In this document: positions 43,780 to 53,482 of the stretch, piece by piece
Layout of the letters: each line of letters begins with the position of its first letter
Numbering within the stretch: the first letter of the stretch is position 1
Origin: Streptomyces sp. SN-593
Lineage (GTDB): Bacteria > Actinomycetota > Actinomycetes > Streptomycetales > Streptomycetaceae
Assembly (NCBI RefSeq): GCF_016756395.1
Contig: NZ_AP018365.1
Coordinates: 2,425,501-2,489,500, forward strand
Length of the DNA stretch: 64,000 nt
Direction: 5' to 3'
Program-made: the position numbers and the translations under genes
Notes under the pieces: model-generated
The model's database searches: none
Told to the model about the DNA's origin: nothing
Seen by the model: the letters and a program-made list of their open reading frames with translations, nothing else

Positions 43780-45012
43780 GTGGCTCCTCCCGCGCAGAAC
43801 CCGCAGAACCCGCAGCAGCGGCACTCCCCGCCCGCCCGACCGGAGCCGCCCCGCGGCGACCACGCCGCGACCCTGCGCCGGCTGGAGAAGTCGGCCGGGC
43901 GGCTGGCCGCGCACGCCATCGCGCGGATGGACGAGCAACTGCCCTGGTACCGGGCGATGCCCCCGGAGAACCGGAGCTGGATCGGCCTGGTCGCGCAGGC
44001 GGGCATCGCCGCGTTCACCGAGTGGTTCCGCCACCCCGAGGCGCCGCAGGCGATCAGCACCGACGTCTTCGGCACCGCGCCGCGCGAGCTGACCCGGGCG
44101 ATCTCGCTGCGCCAGACCGTGGAGATGGTGCGCACCACCATCGAGGTCATGGAGTCGGCGATCGACGAGGTCGCCGCGCCCGGCGACGAGAGCGTGCTGC
44201 GCGAGGCGCTGCTCGTCTACGCCCGGGAGATCGCCTTCGCCACCGCGCAGGTCTACGCGCAGGCCGCCGAGGCGCGCGGCGCGTGGGACGCCCGGCTGGA
44301 GTCGCTGGTGGTCAACGCGGTGCTCTCCGGCGAGGCCGACGAGGGCGTGCTGTCGCGGGCCGCCGCGCTCGGCTGGAACTCGCCGGACAAGATCGTGGTG
44401 GTGCTCGGCACCGCGCCCAACGGCGACAGCGAGCTGACCGTGGAGGCGATCCGGCGGGCCTCCCGGCACGCGAAGCTCCAGGTGCTCACCGGGGTGCTCG
44501 GCGAGCGGCTGGTGGTGATCGCGGGCGGCGACGACGACCCGATCCGGGTGGCCAAGGCGCTGATCGGGCCGTTCGCGCCCGGTCCGGTGGTGGCCGGGCC
44601 GGTGGTCGGCGACCTGCTGTCGGCGACGAGGTCGGCGCAGGCGGCCGCGGCCGGGCTCAAGGCGTGCCGGGCCTGGCCGGACGCGCCACGCCCGGCACTC
44701 ACCGACGACCTGCTGCCGGAACGTGCGATGGCGGGTGACCGCTATGCTCGCAGTCAGCTGGTGGAGGAGATCTACAGGCCGCTCGAAGAGGCGGGCTCGG
44801 CACTGCTGGAGACTCTGAGTGTCTACCTGGAGCAGGCGTCCTCGCTGGAAGGCGCCGCACGCATGCTGTTCGTCCACCCCAATACGGTCCGCTACCGGCT
44901 GCGACGTGTGACCGATGTCACCGGCTGGTCACCCTCCGACGTACGTTCGGCGTTCACCCTGCGCATCGCACTGATCCTGGGACGACTTTCGGACGGCGAG
45001 CGGCCGCGCTGA
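43780..45012 (+). CDS. fasR: PucR-type regulator of fatty acid synthesis
   Basis: The 410-residue protein has a ligand-binding N-terminal half, a GGDEF-like middle, and a PucR-type C-terminal helix-turn-helix (LSVYLEQASSLEGAARMLFVHPNTVRYRLRRVTDVTG, about 345-385). It lies directly upstream of fabD with the same orientation, the position and length of FasR, the activator of the fabD-fabH-acpP-fabF operon in S. coelicolor. It presumably binds the promoter region downstream of its own stop. Confidence 0.9.
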   Translation: MAPPAQNPQNPQQRHSPPARPEPPRGDHAATLRRLEKSAGRLAAHAIARMDEQLPWYRAMPPENRSWIGLVAQAGIAAFTEWFRHPEAPQAISTDVFGTAPRELTRAISLRQTVEMVRTTIEVMESAIDEVAAPGDESVLREALLVYAREIAFATAQVYAQAAEARGAWDARLESLVVNAVLSGEADEGVLSRAAALGWNSPDKIVVVLGTAPNGDSELTVEAIRRASRHAKLQVLTGVLGERLVVIAGGDDDPIRVAKALIGPFAPGPVVAGPVVGDLLSATRSAQAAAAGLKACRAWPDAPRPALTDDLLPERAMAGDRYARSQLVEEIYRPLEEAGSALLETLSVYLEQASSLEGAARMLFVHPNTVRYRLRRVTDVTGWSPSDVRSAFTLRIALILGRLSDGERPR

Positions 45013-45048
45013 CACTTTTGTTGGACACCCACAAATCGGCTGACACTT
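45008..45048 (+). promoter_or_regulatory. candidate FasR site: direct repeats and inverted repeat
   Basis: Between fasR and fabD, the words GCTGACACTT at 45008-45017 and 45039-45048 are identical and 31 bases apart (three helix turns). Between them lies the inverted repeat TTTGT-N9-ACAAA (45017-45035). A further hyphenated repeat (CGGGCG...CGCCCG) is at 45067-45086. This local AT-richness is rare in the window. Confidence 0.6.
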
Positions 45049-45096
45049 CTTCGTCCTTGTCCCCACGGGCGGTGACACCCGCCCGCGAGAGAGAGT

Positions 45097-46098
45097 GTGA
45101 ACGTGCTCGTACTCGTCGCTCCCGGCCAAGGCGCCCAGACGCCCGGCTTCCTGTCCCCCTGGCTCGAACTGCCCGGCGCCGCAGACCGGCTCGCGGGCTG
45201 GTCGGACGCGGTCGGCCTCGACCTGGTCCGTTACGGAACGAAGGCCGACGCGGACGAGATCCGCGACACCAAGGTGGCCCAACCGCTGCTGGTGGCGGCC
45301 GGGTTGCTGTCCGCCGGCGAGCTGGGTCTGTTCGGCGCCGACAGCGCCGGGCGGCCCGACGCGGTCGCCGGCCACAGCGTCGGCGAGATCACCGCGGCGG
45401 TGCTGGCGGGCGTGCTGTCCGAGCAGGACGCGCTGTCCTTCGTCGCCGCCCGCGGCCGGGCGATGGCCGAGGCGGCCGCCGTCACCGAGACCGGCATGTC
45501 CGCGGTGCTCGGCGGCGACCAGGAGGCGGTGGTCGGCCACCTCGCCGCCCTGGGGCTGACCCCGGCGAACATCAACGGCGCCGGCCAGATCGTGGCCGCG
45601 GGCACCCTGGAGCAGCTCGCGGCGCTCGCCGAGCAGCGGCCCGAGGGCGCGCGGGTGCGGTCGCTGGCGGTGGCCGGCGCGTTCCACACCGACCACATGG
45701 CGCCCGCGGTGGCCGCGCTGGAGGCGCTCGCGCCGGGCCTGACCGTTTCCGACCCGTCGTTGCCGTATGTCTCGAACGCGGACGGGCAGAAGGTGGACAG
45801 GGGCGCGGACGTCGTGCGCCGGCTGGTCGCCCAGGTCTCGCACCCCGTGCGCTGGGACCTGTGCATGGAGACGTTCAAGCAGCTCGGGGTCACCGGGATC
45901 ATCGAGGTGTCGCCGGGCGGCACGCTGGTCGGCATCGCCAAGCGCGCTCTTCCCGGCGTCCGCACCCTGGCGCTGAAGACACCGGACCAGCTCGACGCGG
46001 CACGCGAGCTGGCCGCGGAGGCGGCGGGCGTTCCGCCGCAGGACCGACCGGAAGACTCCACCCCGCAGGACGCGACGAAGGAGCACCCGCAGCGATGA
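45097..46098 (+). CDS. fabD: malonyl-CoA:ACP transacylase
   Basis: The 333-residue enzyme moves malonyl from CoA to AcpP. It has GQGAQTPGF, the nucleophile in AGHSVGE (Ser94), and the catalytic His196 in VAGAFHTDHM. Length and order match actinobacterial FabD. GTG 45097 is the start, following a weak AGAGAGAG box. Its stop overlaps fabH by ATGA. Confidence 0.97.
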   Translation: MNVLVLVAPGQGAQTPGFLSPWLELPGAADRLAGWSDAVGLDLVRYGTKADADEIRDTKVAQPLLVAAGLLSAGELGLFGADSAGRPDAVAGHSVGEITAAVLAGVLSEQDALSFVAARGRAMAEAAAVTETGMSAVLGGDQEAVVGHLAALGLTPANINGAGQIVAAGTLEQLAALAEQRPEGARVRSLAVAGAFHTDHMAPAVAALEALAPGLTVSDPSLPYVSNADGQKVDRGADVVRRLVAQVSHPVRWDLCMETFKQLGVTGIIEVSPGGTLVGIAKRALPGVRTLALKTPDQLDAARELAAEAAGVPPQDRPEDSTPQDATKEHPQR

Positions 46099-47129
46099 CA
46101 GCCACGATCAACCCCAGCAAGGGTGCCCCGTACGCACGCATTGTCGGCGTCGGCGGCTACCGCCCGGTCCGGGTGGTCCCCAACGAGGTCATCCTCGAAC
46201 ACATCGAGTCCAGCGACGAGTGGATCAGGTCCCGGTCCGGGATCGCCTCCCGGCACTGGGCCGGGCCGGACGAGACCGTCGCCGAGATGTCGATCGAGGC
46301 CGCCGGCAAGGCGATCGCCGACGCGGGGCTGGACGCCGCCGACATCGACGCCGTGGTGGTCGCGACCGTCTCGCACTTCAAGCAGACCCCGGCGGTCGCC
46401 ACCGAGATCGCCCACCGGATCGGCGCGGGCAAGCCGGCCGCCTTCGACATCTCGGCCGGCTGCGCGGGCTTCACCTACGGCCTGACCCTCGGCAAGGGCA
46501 TGATCACCGACGGCAGCGCGAAGCACGTGCTGGTGATCGGCGTGGAGCGGCTCAGCGACCTGACCGACAAGGAGGACCGGGCGACCGCGTTCCTCTTCGG
46601 CGACGGCGCGGGCGCGGTGGTGCTCGGCCCGTCCAAGCAGCCCGCCATAGGGCCGACGGTCTGGGGCTCCGAGGGCGACAAGTCCGGCACCATCACGCAG
46701 ACGGTCGCCTGGGACGAGTTCCGGTCCGGCGACGTCTCGAAGCTCCCGGTCGACTCGCGCGGCGAGGTGAAGTTCCCGGCGATCACCCAGGAGGGCCAGG
46801 CGGTCTTCCGCTGGGCGGTCTACGAGATGGCCCGGGTGGCGCAGGAGGCGCTGGACGCCGCCGGCGTGGCCGCCGAGGACCTGGACGCCTTCATCCCGCA
46901 CCAGGCCAACATGCGGATCATCGACTCCATGATCAAGGCCCTGAAGCTGCCCGAACACGTCGCGGTGGCCCGGGACATCGAGACCACCGGCAACACCTCC
47001 GCCGCCTCCATCCCGCTGGCGATGGAGCGGCTGCTCGCCTCCGGCGCGGCCAGGAGCGGGGACACCGCACTGATCATCGGTTTCGGGGCGGGGCTGGTCT
47101 ACGCCGCCACGGTCGTTACTCTCCCCTAG
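46095..47129 (+). CDS. fabH: 3-oxoacyl-ACP synthase III
   Basis: The 344-residue condensing enzyme starts fatty-acid chains from acyl-CoA and malonyl-ACP; in streptomycetes it accepts branched primers. Catalytic residues are visible: Cys123 (ISAGCAGF), His269 (FIPHQANMRI) and Asn300 (ETTGNTSAAS). It overlaps fabD and precedes acpP by 67 bases. Confidence 0.97.
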   Translation: MTATINPSKGAPYARIVGVGGYRPVRVVPNEVILEHIESSDEWIRSRSGIASRHWAGPDETVAEMSIEAAGKAIADAGLDAADIDAVVVATVSHFKQTPAVATEIAHRIGAGKPAAFDISAGCAGFTYGLTLGKGMITDGSAKHVLVIGVERLSDLTDKEDRATAFLFGDGAGAVVLGPSKQPAIGPTVWGSEGDKSGTITQTVAWDEFRSGDVSKLPVDSRGEVKFPAITQEGQAVFRWAVYEMARVAQEALDAAGVAAEDLDAFIPHQANMRIIDSMIKALKLPEHVAVARDIETTGNTSAASIPLAMERLLASGAARSGDTALIIGFGAGLVYAATVVTLP

Positions 47130-47196
47130 ACACATCTCGCGGCGCCGCAGTCCCGCACGCCGCATCGCAAGCGAACCATCAAGGAGTGCCGTACAC

Positions 47197-47442
47197 ATGG
47201 CCACCAAGGAAGAGATCGTCGCGGGTCTCGCCGACATCGTGAACGAGATCGCCGGCATCCCCACCGAGGACGTGCAGCTCGACAAGTCCTTCACCGACGA
47301 CCTGGACGTCGACTCGCTGTCCATGGTCGAGGTCGTGGTGGCGGCCGAGGAGCGGTTCAACGTGAAGATCCCGGACGACGACGTCAAGAACCTCAAGACG
47401 GTCGGCGACGCGGTCGACTACATCCTCAAGGCACAGGGCTGA
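47197..47442 (+). CDS. acpP: acyl carrier protein
   Basis: The 81-residue acidic helical protein carries DLDVDSLSMVEV, with the phosphopantetheinylated Ser40. AAGGAG lies upstream of the ATG. It serves the FabD/FabH/FabF cycle encoded on either side. Confidence 0.98.
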   Translation: MATKEEIVAGLADIVNEIAGIPTEDVQLDKSFTDDLDVDSLSMVEVVVAAEERFNVKIPDDDVKNLKTVGDAVDYILKAQG

Positions 47443-47550
47443 GTCGGCCGTACGGCGGCCTCATCCCCCGCGACGGGTCCCGCGCGGGCCCGTGAACACC
47501 GGGACGACGCGCCTGTCGCCCGCCCTTCTAGACGTGGAGAGACAATTCCT

Positions 47551-48819
47551 GTGAGCCCGACCAATCACACCGTGGTCGTCACCGGTATCGGAGCAACCAC
47601 ACCACTGGGTGGCGACAGCGCGTCGACCTGGGAAGCACTGCTGGCCGGCCGGTCCGGGGTCCGGACGCTGACGGAGGACTGGGCCGCCGAACTGCCGGTG
47701 CGCATCGCCGCCCGCGTCGCGGTGGAGCCGGGCGAGGTGCTGCCCCGCCCGGTCGCCCGCAAGCTCGACCGCAGCGCGCAGTTCGCGCTGATCGCGGCGC
47801 GCGAGGCGTGGGCGGACGCCGGGTTCACCGCCAAGGCGGGCGAGGACCCCTCGGTCGACCCGGACCGGCTGGGCACGGTGATCGCCTCCGGCATCGGCGG
47901 CGTCACCACCCTGCTCGACCAGTACGACGTGCTCAGGAACCAGGGCGTCCGCAAGGTCTCGCCGCACACCGTGCCGATGCTGATGCCCAACAGCCCGGCG
48001 GCGAACGTCGGCATCGACGTGAACGCCCGCGCGGGCGTGCACACCCCGGTCAGCGCCTGCGCGTCCGGCGCGGAGGCGATCGGCTACGCGATCGAGATGA
48101 TCCGCACCGGCCGGGCCGACGTGGTGGTCGCCGGCGGCACCGAGGCGGCCATCCACCCGCTGCCCATCGTGGCCTTCGGCAACATGATGGCGATGTCCAA
48201 GAACAACGAGGACCCGCAGGGCGCCTCCCGTCCGTACGACGCGGCCCGCAACGGCTTCGTGCTCGGCGAGGGCGCCGGCGTGGTGGTCCTGGAGTCGGCG
48301 GAGCACGCCGCCGCACGCGGCGCGCGCGCCTACTGCGAGGCGGTCGGCCAGGGCATCTCGGCCGACGCGCACCACATCACGCAGCCCGAGCCGTCCGGCC
48401 GCGGGATCGCCTCCGCGCTCCAGCACCTGATGGAGAACACCGACATCAAGCCGGCGGAGATCGTGCACGCCAACGCGCACGCGACCTCCACCCCGCAGGG
48501 GGACATCGCCGAACTGAAGGCGCTGCGCAAGGTGTTCGGGGACGACGTGGACCACATGGCGATCTCCGCCACCAAGTCGATGACCGGGCACCTGCTCGGC
48601 GGCGCCGGCGGGATCGAGACGGTGGCAACCGTCCTCGCGCTCCACAACCGGCTCGCCCCGCCCACGATCAACCTGGAGAACCCGGACCCCGAGATGGACG
48701 CGGACGTCGTCCGCGGCGAGCCGCGCCCGCTGCCCGCCGGCACCATCGCCGCGCTCAACGACTCCTTCGGTTTCGGCGGCCACAACGTGGTCCTGGCGCT
48801 GCGGACGCTGCCGCAGTAA
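47551..48819 (+). CDS. fabF: 3-oxoacyl-ACP synthase II
   Basis: The 422-residue elongating condensing enzyme has the active-site Cys170 (PVSACASGAEA), the His pair in AHATSTPQGD and KSMTGHLLGGAGG, and the typical end FGFGGHNVVLALR. GTG start after GGAGAGACA. It is the last gene of the fas operon. Confidence 0.97.
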   Translation: MSPTNHTVVVTGIGATTPLGGDSASTWEALLAGRSGVRTLTEDWAAELPVRIAARVAVEPGEVLPRPVARKLDRSAQFALIAAREAWADAGFTAKAGEDPSVDPDRLGTVIASGIGGVTTLLDQYDVLRNQGVRKVSPHTVPMLMPNSPAANVGIDVNARAGVHTPVSACASGAEAIGYAIEMIRTGRADVVVAGGTEAAIHPLPIVAFGNMMAMSKNNEDPQGASRPYDAARNGFVLGEGAGVVVLESAEHAAARGARAYCEAVGQGISADAHHITQPEPSGRGIASALQHLMENTDIKPAEIVHANAHATSTPQGDIAELKALRKVFGDDVDHMAISATKSMTGHLLGGAGGIETVATVLALHNRLAPPTINLENPDPEMDADVVRGEPRPLPAGTIAALNDSFGFGGHNVVLALRTLPQ

Positions 48820-48836
48820 CGGCTCCCCCGGGGGTG

Positions 48837-48887
48837 CCCCGTCCGCGAAGTCGCGGGGCCCTGCGTCCCGTGACCGCCCGGACGGGG
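48837..48887. terminator. probable bidirectional terminator after fabF
   Basis: A 9-bp stem (CCCCGTCCG at 48837-48845 with CGGACGGGG at 48879-48887) encloses further GC-rich pairing, between the convergent ends of fabF and the dehydrogenase gene. Confidence 0.5.
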
Positions 48888-48900
48888 TGGCCACGCGGGG

Positions 48901-49782
48901 TCAGGCCCCCGGGAAGCTCGCGAAGTAGTTCGCCGCCATGTCCTTTCCGCCGTGCCCCTGTTCGGTGGCACGGCGGAAGCGTTCGGCGCCGGCGGCCGCG
49001 AGGTCGAGCCGTACTCCGTGCCGCTCGCCCGCGTCCGCGATGAGCCGCAGGTCCTTCCACGCGCCCTCGACCGTGAAGGACGGGCTGTAGTCGCCGGAGC
49101 GGATCGCCCCTGCCTTCAGCCGGAGGTACGGGGTGTCCATCGGCCCGCCCTCGATCGCCTCGAAGAAGCGGTCCGGGTCCACGCCGAGCCCCTCCGCCAG
49201 CGCCATCACCTCGCCCGCGGCACTGGTGACGGCCAGCACCCAACTGTTGAGCACCAGCTTCAGCGCGCTCGCGGCGCCGCTCCCCCCGTCGTCGCCGACC
49301 AGGAGGACCCGGCTGCCGATCGCCTCGAAGACCGGCCCGGCCAGCGCCCGCGCCGCGGCGGGACCGGCCACCAGCACCGTCAACTCACCGCTTTCGGCGG
49401 GGGCCTTGGTGCCCAGGACGGGTGCGTCGAGGAAGAGCAGGCCGTTCGCCGCGGCGACCGCGGCCAGTTCGCCCTGCGCGTCCGGCCCGACCGTGCTGCT
49501 CTGCACCCACACCGCGCCCTGCCGCAGCGCGGGCGCGGCGGACCGCATCACGTCGAGCACGGCGGGGCCGTCGAGCAGCATGGTGAGCACCACGTCGGCG
49601 CCCCGGACCGCCTCGGCCGGATCGGCGGTGACCTGCGCCCCGGCGGCGGCCAGCGGCTGCGCACGGGCGATCGTACGGTTCCAGGCGCGGACGTCGTGGC
49701 CGGCGGCGGCGAGGTTGCGGGCCATGCCGGCGCCCATGATGCCGGTGCCCAGGACTGCGACGGTGAGCTTCTGCGTTGACAT
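48901..49782 (-). CDS. NAD(P)-dependent beta-hydroxyacid dehydrogenase
   Basis: The 293-residue protein has the Rossmann motif VLGTGIMGAGMARNLAAAGHDV at the N-terminus, the substrate-binding DAPVLGTKAPAESGELTVLVAG, and a catalytic Lys in ALKLVLNSW. This is the 3-hydroxyisobutyrate/6-phosphogluconate dehydrogenase family, cytosolic; specificity is not determined. Confidence 0.9.
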   Translation of the reverse strand: MSTQKLTVAVLGTGIMGAGMARNLAAAGHDVRAWNRTIARAQPLAAAGAQVTADPAEAVRGADVVLTMLLDGPAVLDVMRSAAPALRQGAVWVQSSTVGPDAQGELAAVAAANGLLFLDAPVLGTKAPAESGELTVLVAGPAAARALAGPVFEAIGSRVLLVGDDGGSGAASALKLVLNSWVLAVTSAAGEVMALAEGLGVDPDRFFEAIEGGPMDTPYLRLKAGAIRSGDYSPSFTVEGAWKDLRLIADAGERHGVRLDLAAAGAERFRRATEQGHGGKDMAANYFASFPGA

Positions 49783-49864
49783 GCCAGCAGGCTATTGCGC
49801 GGGCCGGGCGAACGCGGCGGCGGCGTACGGCGGGAGCGGGCTCGGTCGTCCGGCTGGTGGTACG

Positions 49865-50359
49865 TCAGACCACCTGGTGCAGCCAGCGGACCGGGGCGCC
49901 CTCGCCTGCGTAGCGGAAGGGCTCCAGTTCGTCGTCCCAGGGCTTGCCGAGCAGCCGGGACAGCTCCGCCTCCAGGTCGGCCTCGCCCTTGCGGGCGCGC
50001 TGCATGGCCGCGCGCAGCCGGTCCTCGGGGATGAGGATGTCGCCGTGCATGCCGATGACGGCGTGGAAGATGCCGAGTTCGGGGGTCGCGCTGTAGCGCT
50101 CGCCCTCGGCGGTCGCGCAGGGCTCCGCGGTGACCTCGAAGCGCAGCAACTGCCAGCCGCGCAGCGCGGACGCCAGCTTCGAGGCGGTGCCCGGCTCTCC
50201 CTGCCAGGAGAACTCGGCACGCCAGGTGCCCGGAGCCGCGGGCTGCCGGACCCAGTCGAGGTTCACACGCACGCCGAGGACGCCCGCGACGGCCCACTCC
50301 ACATGTGGGCACAACGCGCGCGGTGCGGCGTGCACGTACAGAACACCACGTGTCGTCAC
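49865..50359 (-). CDS. DUF3145 protein
   Basis: The 164-residue protein reads TTRGVLYVHAAPRALCPHVEWAVAGVLG ... WQGEPGTASKLASAL ... PELGIFHAVIGMHGDI, the conserved DUF3145 pattern of actinobacteria, found near fabF in streptomycetes. Function is unknown. GTG 50359 follows GGAGGT; the upstream in-frame extension to 50449 lacks a ribosome-binding site. Confidence 0.92.
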   Translation of the reverse strand: MTTRGVLYVHAAPRALCPHVEWAVAGVLGVRVNLDWVRQPAAPGTWRAEFSWQGEPGTASKLASALRGWQLLRFEVTAEPCATAEGERYSATPELGIFHAVIGMHGDILIPEDRLRAAMQRARKGEADLEAELSRLLGKPWDDELEPFRYAGEGAPVRWLHQVV

Positions 50360-50863
50360 CGGTACCTCCAGTGTGGGACGAGGTTCGCCTTCCCCAGCGG
50401 CCTCACCCTCGTACTGGTTGAACCCGGGGCAACATGACACAGTCTGCACTATTCAGCCGAATCAGGACAACTTTCCGCCACCGTCGCCCGTCGTGCGTCG
50501 ACCTCCCGTCAGATCGGTACACCTGTCAGGGGAAAAGCTACCCTGCGACGTCTGCCGGAGGGTGGCGTACGGCCGGGCCGGCGGCAGATGTCACCCACTC
50601 GTCGGAGGGAATCGTGAGGAGAACGCGCATGCGGAAGCCGTCACGGCACGGGCTGGTACTCACCGTGACCGCCGCTCCGCTGGGCCGATGCGGGTTCGGC
50701 GGCGGCGCGCCCGGCGGCGGCCGGGGGACGCCGTCCGCACACACTTCGCAATCCGGTTCCGCCGCGCCCTCCGGCGGCACCCCGCGCAGGGTCGCGCCCG
50801 CCCGGCGACGCGGCCGGCCGGTCCGGCGACGCGGCCGAGCCGCCCCGGCGGCGGAACCGGCCC
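50360..50863. other. intergenic region with a possible decayed secreted-protein start
   Basis: A GTG at 50614 behind GGAGGGA, or the in-frame ATG at 50629, opens a frame that begins like a secreted or lipid-anchored protein (RKPSRHGLVLTVTAAPLGRCG). It then turns into Gly/Arg/Pro-rich sequence that runs into the 3' end of the glucosidase gene in antisense. This may be a remnant of a small lipoprotein gene that lost its frame. The region near 50434-50470 is AT-rich and may hold the DUF3145 promoter. Confidence 0.35.
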
Positions 50864-53326
50864 TCAGGGGGCGTCCGAGGCGGGCAGGGGGGCGGTCAGG
50901 AGGGGGGCCGCGCTGGAGCGGGCCGCGTCCACGGTCAGCGGGCCCGGCACCGGCCGCCATCCGCCGGCCTCCTCGTCCCACCACTGCGCCGCCCGCGCGG
51001 GCACCTCGATCACGGCCTCGGCGCTCTCGCCCGGCCCCGCCGCCACCGCGGCGAACCCGGCCAGCCGGCGGTCCCCGTCGGCCGGCGTGAGGTAGAGCTG
51101 CACGACCTCCCGGCCGGCCCGGCCGCCGGTGTTGCGCACCTCGACCCGGACCGTCGCCAGCACGCCGTCCGCCGCGGAGGGCCGCACCTCGATCGCGGTG
51201 TACTCCCAGGAGGTGTAGCCCAGTCCGTGCCCGAAGGGGTAGGCCGGGGCCGGCCCGGAGCGGGCGGCCCAGGCGCGGTAGCCGATGGACGGGCCCTCGT
51301 CGTAGGCGAGTTCGCCGTCGTGCGGGGCCACCTGGCGGACCGGGGCGTCGGTGAGGCTCGCCGGCCAGGTGGTCGGCAGCCGCCCGCCGGGCTCCTCGGC
51401 GCCCAGCAGCACGTCGGCCAGCGCGGCGCCGGCCTCCTGCCCGGGGAACCACGCCAGCAGCACCGCCGCCACCTCCTCGCGCCACGGCATCTCCACGGGC
51501 GCACCGGCGTTGACCACCACCACGGTCCGGGGGTTGACCGCGGCCACCCGGGCCACCAGCTCGTCCTGCCGGCCCGGCAGCCGCAGGTCGGCGCGGTCGA
51601 AGCCCTCGGACTCCACCCGCTCGGTGGTGGCGACCACCACCACCGCGGTCTCCGCGGCGGCCGCCACCGCGACCGCCTCCGCCAGCAACTCGTCCGGGTC
51701 CTGCTCGGGTTCGCCGTGCAGCAGGCTGAAACCGACGGCCTGGAGGGGTAGTTCGGCCAGCTCGGGCGGCAGCGTGTAGCGCAGCGCCACCTCGACCGGC
51801 TCGCCCTTGGCGAGTTCGACGGCGCCGCGCTCCAGCGGGCGGCCGAAGAACGCCTCGAACGGGTCCTCGTGGGTGTCGGCCTGGACCCCGTCGAAGAGCA
51901 CCCGGCCGCCGACCTCCAGCCGGAAGCCGCCGTTGCCGCGGGTGCCGAACCGGTGCGCACCCGCCACGGCCGGCACGAACTCCCCGCGCACCTCGACCGC
52001 GACCACCTCGTCGTAGGCCACGCCCTCGGGCAGGTCGCCCATCCACTGGACCTGGCCGCTCGGCAGCGGCTCGCCGCCCAACTCCCGTCCGGCCGAGTCC
52101 AGCGCGACCGCCCGCAGCACGAACCCGGCCCCGGCGGGCGCCAGTTCGTCGCTCGGATCGGCGCCCGTGGCGTACACCAGCGGGGTGCGGCGGGGCAGCG
52201 CGGCCCGCAGCCCGTCCAGCGGCGGGACGACGTGGTCGGGGAAGACCTGCGCGGACCCGCCGCCCAGCACCCGGGCGTGCCGCGCGGCCGCCCCGATCAG
52301 CGCGACACCGCCGCCGTACGGGTCGATCGGGAGCACCGGCCGGCCGTGCCGCGGCGCGTTGCGCAGCAGGACGCAGCCGCGCACGGCGACCTCCCGGGCC
52401 AGTGCCGCGCCGTCCACCTCCGCCGGCGCCGCCGGCCGCGCGGGCGCCCCCGCGAGCAGTCCGGCCCGGGCCGCCAGCCGCAGCACCCGCGCCGCCGCCT
52501 CGTCCACCAGCCGCTCGTCCACCTCGCCGGCGCGCACCGCCGCGGCGAGCGCCTCCCCGTAGACCGTGACCGGCCCGGGCATCGCCAGGTCCAGCCCGCC
52601 GCGGATCGCGCCGGCGGTCGAGCGGGCCCCGAACCAGTCGGAGACCACCACCCCGTCGAAGCCCCACTCCTCCCGCAGCACCCCGCGCAGCAGTTCCGCG
52701 TGCTCGGTCATCGGCACGCCGTTCACCGCGTTGTAGGCGGCCATCACGCCCCAGGGCCGGGCGCGGCGCACGATCGCCTCGAACGGCGCGAGGTACAGCT
52801 CCCGCAGCGCCCGCGGGCCCACCGTGTTGTTCACGGTGAACCGCTCGCTCTCGGCGTCGTTCGCCACGAAGTGCTTGACCGTGACACCGACACCGCCGTC
52901 CTGGACCCCCCGCACGTAGGCCGTGCCGATCTCCCCGGTCAGGAGCGGGTCCTCGCTGTACGCCTCGAAGTGCCGCCCGCCCAGCGGGCTGCGGTGCAGG
53001 TTCACGGTGGGTGCCAGCAGCAGGTGGACGCCCTTGCGGCGGGCCTCCTGAGCCAGCAGCCGTCCCACCCGGCGGGCGAGTCCGGGGTCCCAGCCGGCCG
53101 CCAGCGCGGTCGGGCTCGGCATCGCGACGGACGGGTCCACCGCGGTCCACCGCCGCCCCCGCACGCCGATCGGCCCGTCGGACATCACCAGTTCGCCGAG
53201 ACCGATCCCGGGCATCGCGCGCAGCGCCCACATGTCCCGGCCCGCCAGCAGGTCCGCCTTGGCCGCGAGGTCCAGCCGCTCCAGCGCCCGTGCCACCGCC
53301 CGCTCGACCGCGTCCCGCTCCGCCAT
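50864..53326 (-). CDS. glycoside hydrolase family 3 beta-glucosidase with PA14 insert
   Basis: The 820-residue enzyme has a GH3 N-domain with KHFVANDAE and the nucleophile in VVVSDWFGA (about Asp230). It continues with the GH3 C-domain, a PA14-like insert between about residues 385 and 530 (VYATGADPSDELAPAG ... GAHRFGTRGNGGFRLEVGG), and a fibronectin type III-like end (GGRAGREVVQLYLTPA). No signal peptide, so it acts on imported oligosaccharides. GH3-PA14 enzymes hydrolyse beta-glucosides. The ATG at 53326 opens the first helix. Confidence 0.93.
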   Translation of the reverse strand: MAERDAVERAVARALERLDLAAKADLLAGRDMWALRAMPGIGLGELVMSDGPIGVRGRRWTAVDPSVAMPSPTALAAGWDPGLARRVGRLLAQEARRKGVHLLLAPTVNLHRSPLGGRHFEAYSEDPLLTGEIGTAYVRGVQDGGVGVTVKHFVANDAESERFTVNNTVGPRALRELYLAPFEAIVRRARPWGVMAAYNAVNGVPMTEHAELLRGVLREEWGFDGVVVSDWFGARSTAGAIRGGLDLAMPGPVTVYGEALAAAVRAGEVDERLVDEAAARVLRLAARAGLLAGAPARPAAPAEVDGAALAREVAVRGCVLLRNAPRHGRPVLPIDPYGGGVALIGAAARHARVLGGGSAQVFPDHVVPPLDGLRAALPRRTPLVYATGADPSDELAPAGAGFVLRAVALDSAGRELGGEPLPSGQVQWMGDLPEGVAYDEVVAVEVRGEFVPAVAGAHRFGTRGNGGFRLEVGGRVLFDGVQADTHEDPFEAFFGRPLERGAVELAKGEPVEVALRYTLPPELAELPLQAVGFSLLHGEPEQDPDELLAEAVAVAAAAETAVVVVATTERVESEGFDRADLRLPGRQDELVARVAAVNPRTVVVVNAGAPVEMPWREEVAAVLLAWFPGQEAGAALADVLLGAEEPGGRLPTTWPASLTDAPVRQVAPHDGELAYDEGPSIGYRAWAARSGPAPAYPFGHGLGYTSWEYTAIEVRPSAADGVLATVRVEVRNTGGRAGREVVQLYLTPADGDRRLAGFAAVAAGPGESAEAVIEVPARAAQWWDEEAGGWRPVPGPLTVDAARSSAAPLLTAPLPASDAP

Positions 53327-53482
53327 GCCCGCATCCCTCCGCCGACGCCGCCACCGCCACCCGCGCCCCAAGTATCACCGCGGCACCCCGCCCGGGAGGA
53401 GACCCCGGCACGCGCCGGCGCACGACGGCGCCCGCCCCCCGGCGGGCGGCCGGGGGGCGGGCGGTGGAGCCGGAGGGGCGGG

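Noticed and set aside
45231..47396. 721-residue minus-strand ORF across fabD-fabH-acpP
   Set aside because: Antisense shadow of three certain genes; composition is Arg/Gly/Asp-rich without domains.
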